Below, piece by piece: positions 58,000-64,000 of a stretch of DNA of 64,000 bases; the stretch's first letter is position 1, and the number at the start of each line of letters is the position of its first letter. The DNA comes from Vitis vinifera. Its lineage: Eukaryota > Streptophyta > Magnoliopsida > Vitales > Vitaceae. Below the pieces are notes generated by a model, which was not told the DNA's origin, made no database searches, and was given only the letters and a program-made list of their open reading frames with translations. The stretch covers positions 7,714,001 to 7,778,000 of the forward strand of contig NC_081807.1 of assembly GCF_030704535.1 (NCBI RefSeq), read 5' to 3'. Made by a program: the position numbers and the translations under genes.

Positions 58000-58495
58000 A
58001 TGATGAGAGGAGGAATATGCCCCAGTGTAGCGTGTCGTCACAACTCTCAATCCACTGGAAGGGTCTAAAAGAGGCTCCCTGAGTCTCAAAAGATGCTTCA
58101 CTAGCGAGTCGGAAAGATCAAATCGACTATGAGTGCAAACTCACAATCGATCTGACTAAATCACGAGGCCTGATGATGTGTCACAATAAGTTAGACGTCT
58201 TTAACTCAAAATGATCTACTGGAAGAGTCCATCGTCATCTCAAATGAATGATCCACTAGGGAGTCTCAAGAGAATAGTCTGCTAGGGTAACTACCGTGAC
58301 CTCAACACAACAATCTACGGAAGAGTCATGGATAGTGGGACAGCCAAAACCCTAAGGTAGTGATCCTCTAGAGGCTCATCTCGACAAAAATCATCGAAAC
58401 AGTGACCAATAATGCGAATAAACATCACTCGACTGAGTAAAGAAGATTGTAGCAAGTATATGAGAAAACAATCATCTCCACAACTAAAAGAGAGA
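58000..58495. other. Spacer of the outer retroelement
   Basis: No gene is seen. It contains an early, diverged copy of the AATATGCCCCAGT motif at 58012, leading into the next array. Confidence 0.5.
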
Positions 58496-59600
58496 AATAT
58501 GCCCCAGTATAGCAAATAATGCATCTGGTCTGTCCTAATAACTTGGGGATAACTCCATGGGGATGTATAAGAGATCTGACATGTTCTCCACTGAAATGAT
58601 GATATGGGAGGCTATGCATCTAAGGTAACTCTATCCAAGAATCTCAACAATATCAAAAAGTACGAGCCCGACTGAATGACTCATGAAAGGCTCTACTAAA
58701 GAACCAGGACAAAATGAAAGCAAATCATTAGCTCGGTGTGTATCTCATAAATGGGGATGATCATGCAAATCAATGACGACCTACAAATCTCAACCAAAAT
58801 GGAAATATGCCCCAGTATGGCATCAGATGTGTGGTAGGTCAGAAAACCGGATGACACCAAATCATCAATCACCAAGGGTGTAATCCTAGCCAGCTGAATC
58901 AGATCAACATATCAAAGAAGCGTCTCCTAGAAAGAAAAACATGATGACATCCAAATGCCAAAAGGTGTGGGTCTGACTGAATGGCTAAAGAAAGGCTACC
59001 CTGGGAGATCATGATAAGATAGCAAGCAGGTCATCATCTCGGCTTATATCTCATAGGTAGGGACGATCATGCGACTCCATGAAGATCTGTAAATCTCAAT
59101 CGAAAGGGAAATATGTCCTAGTATGGAATCAGACGTGGAATAAGTTGAAAATCGAACAACATCAAATCATTCATCATCAAATGTGTGATTTATGTCACCC
59201 AAATCCACAACTGAATCGAACCCAAACATCAAGGAGACGTTTCCCGAAAAAAGAAGCATGATGATATCTAAATGCTAAAAAGTGTGAGCCCGACTGAATG
59301 ATCCAAGAGAGACTCCACTGAGGAATCATGGTAAGATAACAAATAGGTCATCGTCTCGGTGCATATCTCGTAAGTGGAAATGATCATGCAACTCCATGAA
59401 GATCTATAAATCTCAACTGAAAGGGAAATATGCCCCAGTATGACATCAGATGTATGGTAAATCGGAAAATCGGACAACCTCAAGTCATCCGTCATCAAAT
59501 ATGCAATCCCAGTCATCCATATCCACAACTAAATCGGGTCCAAACATCAAAGAGGTGTCTCCTAGAAGAAGAAGCATGATGATATCTAAATATCAACCAA
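58496..59600. repeat. About 310-bp tandem repeat, 3-4 units
   Basis: The motif GAAATATGCCCCAGTATRG starts at about 58494, 58803, 59106 and 59425. Each unit then has in order an ATCAGATGTGTGGTA-like part, a CATCAAATCATC part, GTCTCCTAGAA, AAACATGATGATATC, a GACTGAATGA part, TAGGTCATCATCTCGG and CATGCAACTCCATGAAGATC. Units are about 80% alike by eye. Confidence 0.85.
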
Positions 59601-60866
59601 ATCTCAAATACTTGTCCAAGTAGGGGTTATCGAAGACGACATCTGATCCCATGGCCTCAGGGTGGTCTTAAGACACGGGACGTAATGTAGGCTAGGGTGA
59701 TAAGGTAATAGAAATGAAGGGAAACTAGGCCCAAGTACCCAATGTTAAAAAAAAAAAAAAACTCATGCCCTCATGTATAGAATGCAACATGTATAGAAAA
59801 GCTCGTGAGCCATGGACCTGAGGGTGCCCAATATGAATATAATATCAATAATGAGACGATGAAGCAAATCAAACTGATAATAAGATACGTAAGAATGATG
59901 CAAGGGAAATATCAAACCTGGAATAGGTCAGTGTAGGAAAAGAATAATGGGGTGAAGCAAATAGGATAAATCATAAGCAATGACAAGAATGATGGCGAAA
60001 CAATGAATATACGAAGAAAAGTGATGATCAACTCAAGTCAAACATGGAGTGAAGTCATATCAATAATGAATGTAATGATGGAAAGGACAATGACCCAGAG
60101 TCCCTAGGAGAAGACCACTCATCTTACTCTCAAAGAAATATGACAAAGTGAATACAAAAAAAAGAGGATCCCAGAAAGATCACATACGAACTCTCAACAA
60201 CAAACATCCTCAATAAAATGACCCTCAAATATCAATATACATGTCCAACGATGGAGAATACTGTGCACATACACACATGTGCTTTTTTTTCCTCTATTTT
60301 TTTTTTAACATATATACAAATGCACACACACTTAACATAAACAAATGAACCCCAAAGATGATATCAATAATGGATAGACAAACTCTCAAGTGCTAAGGTA
60401 ACAAAACCTCTCTCTAACGAGATGACCTTCTCAAACTAAGGATCTTTGAATCAATGCCCATGGGATAGATAGTGAAAATGATGTGACTATCCTCCATGTA
60501 ATGAACTGAGGAGGATCACAATTCAAGGTCGAAAGAATATGAAGCAAAACAAGTAGTAGATAGAACAAAGGAGAAGAGATGAAGAACACAACCAATGGGA
60601 TATGGAGGAATGCAGTAATGTGATGATGGGAAAAATAATGAGAGAAAGATGCACCTGTAGGTCCACAACTCATGAGATTCCCAAACAATGCATGCATACA
60701 CTAAAGGGCCCCCATCCCGGTGCAAAAATGTAAGCAAGACGATAAGATAGAAAGACTATAATGCACATGCGAGACTCAATGGGCTAGCAACAGTTTATAT
60801 ATCAAAAGGGAATAACAATGTCTATGGCTAACCGAAATGATGGCCACCCATCTTGCAACCATGGTC
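59601..60866. other. Spacer between repeats and pol remnant
   Basis: No gene is seen on either strand. This is the part directly downstream of the pol stop codon in element orientation. Confidence 0.5.
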
Positions 60867-61100
60867 TCAAACATAATACTTCTTCAACTGATCTACATTA
60901 GTTGGCTCCGAGAATCGGTTTCCATCTAGATCCATCAACCATGCAGCGCCCTCTGGGGTCAGCTCCCTAATGAAGTAAGGTCCGCTCCAATTGGGTCTAA
61001 ACTTCCCTCTGGGATCTCTGATCAATCCTCTTATGACCCTTAAGACTGAGTCACCTTTCTGTAATGGTCTATCAATAATCTTTGCTATCTTTCCCTGCTA
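60867..61100 (-). pseudogene. Ty3/gypsy integrase C-terminus
   Basis: The minus strand encodes LQKGDSVLRVIRGLIRDP, RGKFRPNWSGPYFIRELTP and EGAAWLMDLDGNRF, and ends QLKKYYV with TGA at 60867-60869. The WSGPYFI segment is the GPY/F module that closes integrase in Ty3/gypsy (and not copia) elements; it fixes both the superfamily and the minus orientation. The reading frame is clean over its last 75 codons or so. Upstream it joins directly to gag-like sequence, so nearly all of pol was deleted. Confidence 0.85.
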
Positions 61101-61129
61101 GTGGGAGATGAAGGAAGAAATAGACTCAT

Positions 61130-61500
61130 CTGATCTCTATCTGAAACCCTCAAGCTCTCTCCTCGACACATCTATGACAGTATTAAATGAAAACTGTCAC
61201 AGAAACTCTTGAGCTAGGTCATCCTATGTCCTACGTCGCGAGGACTCCAAAGATGCGAACCAACGCTAGGCTAGGCCACTCAGAGATAAAGGAAACATGG
61301 TGATCATCTATGACTCGTCGAACCCATGGGCCCTCATCACAGTACTATAGAGTCGAAGATGAATGCGGGGACAACCAACGCCCGTGTACCTCTCAATGCC
61401 AGACATCCTGAACTTGGCTGGTAGATTGGCCACTAGTATACTATCAAGATCATCCTAAGTCGATAAACTGTCAGATACTCTCAACTGCCTGATACGCTGC
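61130..61500 (-). pseudogene. Retrotransposon gag (capsid-like) fragment with many nonsense changes
   Basis: The minus strand encodes RQLRVSDS, VANLPAKFRMSGIERYTGVG, CPRIHLRLYSTVMRAHGFDE, MITMFPLSLSGLA, RWFASLESSRRR, DDLAQEFL and QFSFNTVIDVSRRELEGF, the plant gypsy gag pattern. At least five in-frame stops interrupt it. Nearly all can be read as C-to-T (or G-to-A) changes in CAG, CGG/CGA or TGG codons. It starts at the very edge of the LTR at 61501, so the leader, primer-binding site and start of gag are missing. Confidence 0.78.
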
Positions 61501-62409
61501 TGTGGACCCCGTATTTCGGCTCATGCGCTTCCACTTGATGGTGAGCTCGATTTTTATTTGAAAAATGATTTTTATTTATTAAGAAAATGACTTGGAGTCG
61601 CCACTTATTTTTGTTTTATTTTTAAAAGGGTAAAAAAAATAAGAAAGAAACCCTAAGTGTGACTCCTTATTTGGAAAATGTGGTATGTGAAAAACCGGAT
61701 CGGGTTTAGGGGTCAGGTTACTTATTGGGAAAGTACGACAAAAACCGCAGCACCCCTCTAAGTCCCTAGAAACGGGTCTCTACTAATAAAATGAAGCTGA
61801 CATGACAATTGATGCGTAGATCAATGAATACCCAGAATGATTATACACGTATGAGAGTCAAAACACTCAATGCAGAATAACCGAAATGAGAGCAGGGCGT
61901 ACCTTGGTATCAAACGATCAATGCGCTATCACAAAAATAGGATTAGTACACAATAAAGACCATAAACATAGCTCACATGTCACTAAATCGAGTACAAAAT
62001 CATCAATGGCACGCATGACACTTCATTCGAAATTCATTTTTATTTTAAGGAAAATTTATTTGATGTGGGGCCCCCACCAAAGCCCGTTTTATTTCTGCAT
62101 GAATTGATTCCATAAATTCCATCACTTGGAATTATGAAATTTAATTTCTGCTTATTTTAAAACATTTTTTTTTTTAAAAAAAAAGGATGATGGCTTGCGG
62201 AAAAGAAAATGACAACCAATTTTATTGAAAATGGGACTTGTGAAACCTAAAAGCTCTAAAGATGAAATATGGGAGAGTCGGGATTATTTAAAAAAAAAAG
62301 AATTTGAGAAATTATTTGAGGAATGAGAGTGGGAAATTATTTATAAAAGCAAAACAAGGATGAAGAAAGTGGGAGGTGGCACGTGGCCCAAAGGTAGCCA
62401 TGTAGAGGT

Positions 62410-62945
62410 GATCCTGCAGTGAGACTGGATGCCTGAATTATCACTTGATCAAACGATGGCATTGTGGGGCTCTGCTCTCCATTGGGATCCCAGTCGAATC
62501 ATGATTTTAATCTTGACACCAAGGACGTTCCATCTGAGGAGAACATTGCCTCTTAGCTCAGTTAATACAATCCCCCAACAGATTGATCAGAAGAGATCAT
62601 GTACTCATCCTTAAACGTCACTGACTTGGCATGCTGAATATAGGGCTTTTCATTCACAACAAATCGACGTACTCTCACCTCTCTTTTCATAACAAAACCC
62701 AGGACACCATAGCAAATTCTCCGAACAACAGATCCTCCAAGAAGCTTGAATTACGGTGGATATTTTCTGAACCCTTGCAGCCAGTTCTCTTCTTCCCTGC
62801 TTACAGAGGACATTCTGAGTCTGGGTGGCATGAATGATAATCTCTGTGAGCATTGGAATTACTCTAACTTCAACGCCAGAGCCTCCGTCCTTAGCAAGCC
62901 TTCTAACCAACATCTCATTAAGCCCTGCGAATATGCTTACATCAG
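62410..62945 (-). pseudogene. Captured fragment of ribosomal protein S3 (uS3)
   Basis: On the minus strand: [56 protein letters not shown]. After a deletion and frame changes follow [26 protein letters not shown], and near 62450-62490 DWDPNGEQSPTMP, the C-terminal tail region. These match consecutive parts of cytosolic 40S protein S3, including the KH-domain region. The part between VVQK and the CYGVLRF motif is missing. Several stops and frame changes make it non-functional. Confidence 0.82.
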
Positions 62946-63149
62946 AGTGGACATATGCTCTTCATCGTTCGCGTTGGTGGGTGATGTCATCTATGTGCAC
63001 ACCTGCCAAGTTCACTTGCCGAGGACGCACAGATCAGAGTCTTCATCTAGATTGAAATGCACGGTGGTTCTGGTGTAGTTATAATGGATGCCGGCTGTAC
63101 TGTGCCACTTAGCGAATATGTCATTCTCTAGAGCTGGATCGTCTCTTAT
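62946..63149 (-). other. Short unidentified fragment between RPS3 and nucleoporin pieces
   Basis: At about 63020-63145 the minus strand reads DIFAKWHSTAGIHYNYTRTT followed by VHFNLDEDSDLCVLGK, with a stop after it. It looks like real protein sequence from another host gene, which I cannot name. Confidence 0.4.
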
Positions 63150-63375
63150 AGCTAACAGCTGGGAAATATTTTCAACCTTAGCGGCTACATAAGTAAGAAA
63201 AAGTCAGGCGCATTTGACATGACTTTTAGAAGAGGTTGTAGCAGGGTGGAACTGATGTAGGAAGAATTCCTATCAAAACCTATGAGTGACTGCTCTAACT
63301 CTTCGATTCGCTATAGGTATTCACCCAGATGCCTCTCAAATTTAGTAACTATTTTCAGCAACACTGGAGACGTTT
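63150..63375 (-). pseudogene. Captured fragment of nucleoporin p58/p45
   Basis: The minus strand encodes [52 protein letters not shown] and, after a frame break, AAKVENISQ. This is the coiled-coil region of the plant NUP58 family, a component of the central channel of the nuclear pore. One stop replaces a Gln codon (TAG). About 70 residues remain. Confidence 0.7.
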
Positions 63376-63750
63376 TCCTCGGGAGTCCACTGCAAAAAAA
63401 AAACTAGTGCCATGGAGATGAATATTGATTGATTGCTTGCACTAAGGACCAATGCTGCCCTTGAAACTTGAGTTGGTCTTGGAGGAGGGGGTCTTGAAGG
63501 TGGTGGAGCACTGGTGGGTTGTGTAAAGAGAGGAATATCTGATACAATGAGCCACACATCATCAGATGAAGACAAATTCTCTTCAGATCTAGGAGACATC
63601 TCTCCCTGGGGATTTGTTTCATTAGGAGTAGCATTCACATGTGAAGGAGGAGAAGACGTCTGACTGAAAGATTTATGAGAATCTGTGGAAATTGTAGGAA
63701 TGTCAAACAAGATTTGATGAGGTTCCCAATAATTTTCAGCATGCATCTTC
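63376..63750 (-). pseudogene. Captured fragment of an auxilin-like protein
   Basis: The clean minus-strand frame includes [59 protein letters not shown] and a Pro-rich [20 protein letters not shown]. This is the low-complexity, clathrin-binding middle region of plant auxilin-related proteins, which recruit Hsc70 to uncoat clathrin vesicles. The C-terminal J domain is absent. The frame runs on without a break into the nucleoporin fragment ([12 protein letters not shown]). Confidence 0.72.
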
Positions 63751-64000
63751 TTTTGAGATGGCTATCCTGACCCTCAACTGAGGAATTTTCAATTAGTTCC
63801 TTAGTAGCAAAAATTTGAGTCTCACTTGTTGGTTCTGTGCTCGAAGAACTCCTATGGCCAGCACATAACCAACGACATTCATTCTTCTTATCATCTGATC
63901 AAGGTTCCTGGAATTCAGAATGGACTGGTCTGATCCAAATATATTGCCCGGTAGCTGCTCATTTGGAGGGTGTGGCTGCATAGATGGATGCATGGGAATT
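63751..64000 (-). other. Unidentified captured piece at window edge
   Basis: A minus-strand open stretch (PNEQLPGNIFGSDQSILNSR, NLDQMIRRMN) has protein-like composition but is not recognised; it may continue past the window. Confidence 0.35.

Larger units (their letters stand above)
42064..64000 (-). mobile_element. Large Ty3/gypsy-type LTR retrotransposon, minus orientation, right end outside window
   Basis: The 3' LTR (in element orientation) is 42064-44970 and the 5' LTR starts at 61501. Both begin, on the plus strand, with TGTGGACC followed by a conserved 250-bp block (ACTCG..., CCACTTATTT, CCCTAA, GGTCAGGTTACTTATTGGG, AGCACCCCTCTAAG). Orientation comes from the gag and integrase remnants, both on the minus strand with gag next to the right-hand LTR. 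Reverse transcriptase, RNase H, most of integrase and the primer-binding region are gone. The internal region is mostly tandem-repeat spacer between the pol end and the 3' LTR. A second, 9.15-kb LTR copy is nested in it. The element is non-autonomous now. Confidence 0.75.
61501..64000 (-). repeat. LTR 3 (5' LTR of the outer element), partial, with captured gene fragments
   Basis: The plus strand starts TGTGGACCCCG. The first 300 bp match LTR 1 and LTR 2, and the block at 62060-62140 (CCCCACCAAAG, GAATTGATTCCATAAATTCC) matches 48738-48800 in LTR 2. From about 62410 the LTR gives way to host gene fragments (RPS3, nucleoporin p58, auxilin-like). The other end lies beyond the window. Confidence 0.7.

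Noticed and set aside
57223..58101. Similar repetitive frames of 70-157 aa on both strands
   Set aside because: The higher-order period is 116 bp, not a multiple of three, so the frame cannot be what is conserved.

Overview
Plant nuclear DNA, most likely grapevine (Vitis) or a close eudicot relative. The base composition is AT-rich, genes have short exons with GT-AG introns, the tRNA-Cys is of plant type, and degenerate protein fragments match plant housekeeping families. The species assignment is inference: no database search was run.

Layout. 1-2.9 kb: a small three-exon gene on the minus strand, of a conserved plant family without a clear name, caught inside a near-perfect inverted repeat. 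3.9-9.4 kb and 29-40.3 kb: a cluster of two-MATH-domain genes on the minus strand. Three are intact with identical six-exon structures (7468-8960, 33148-34797, 38627-40279; 311, 314 and 314 aa by hand splicing). One is frameshifted (30322-31882), one badly eroded (29038-29893), and exon relics lie at 4.6, 5.4 and 32.5 kb. 14.4-23 kb: transposon-type genes, namely a Ulp1-like cysteine peptidase remnant (+), a GRF zinc-finger/membrane protein (-) and a decayed MuDR-type transposase (-). 25.2 kb: an intact tRNA-Cys(GCA). 25-28.5 kb: simple and interspersed repeats. 35.6-36.8 kb: an element with 25-bp inverted ends enclosing a dead RING-H2 gene. 37.9-38.4 kb: a hAT-like MITE whose empty site survives in a paralogous duplicate.

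42.06-64.0 kb is dominated by one LTR-retrotransposon family in minus orientation. An outer element has its 3' LTR at 42064-44970 and its 5' LTR starting at 61501 and running out of the window. Between them lie a deleted gag-integrase remnant and a long spacer made of several tandem-repeat systems (66 bp, about 30 bp, a 116-bp higher-order repeat, and about 310 bp). Inside the spacer sits a 9.15-kb copy of the same LTR (48008-57154) with perfect 5-bp target duplications GCTAG.

The most striking signal: this nested LTR is far longer than the 2.9-kb one because it carries a patchwork of host gene fragments, all on the same strand. They are CPSF160, GCN2 kinase, exportin-1 and SEC39/MIP2, plus unidentified pieces. 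The LTR at 61501 carries a different set at about the same distance from its end: ribosomal protein S3, nucleoporin p58 and an auxilin-like protein. SEC39 and exportin-1 are fused in frame at a shared four-codon segment. This looks like repeated gene-fragment capture by, or into, one LTR family.
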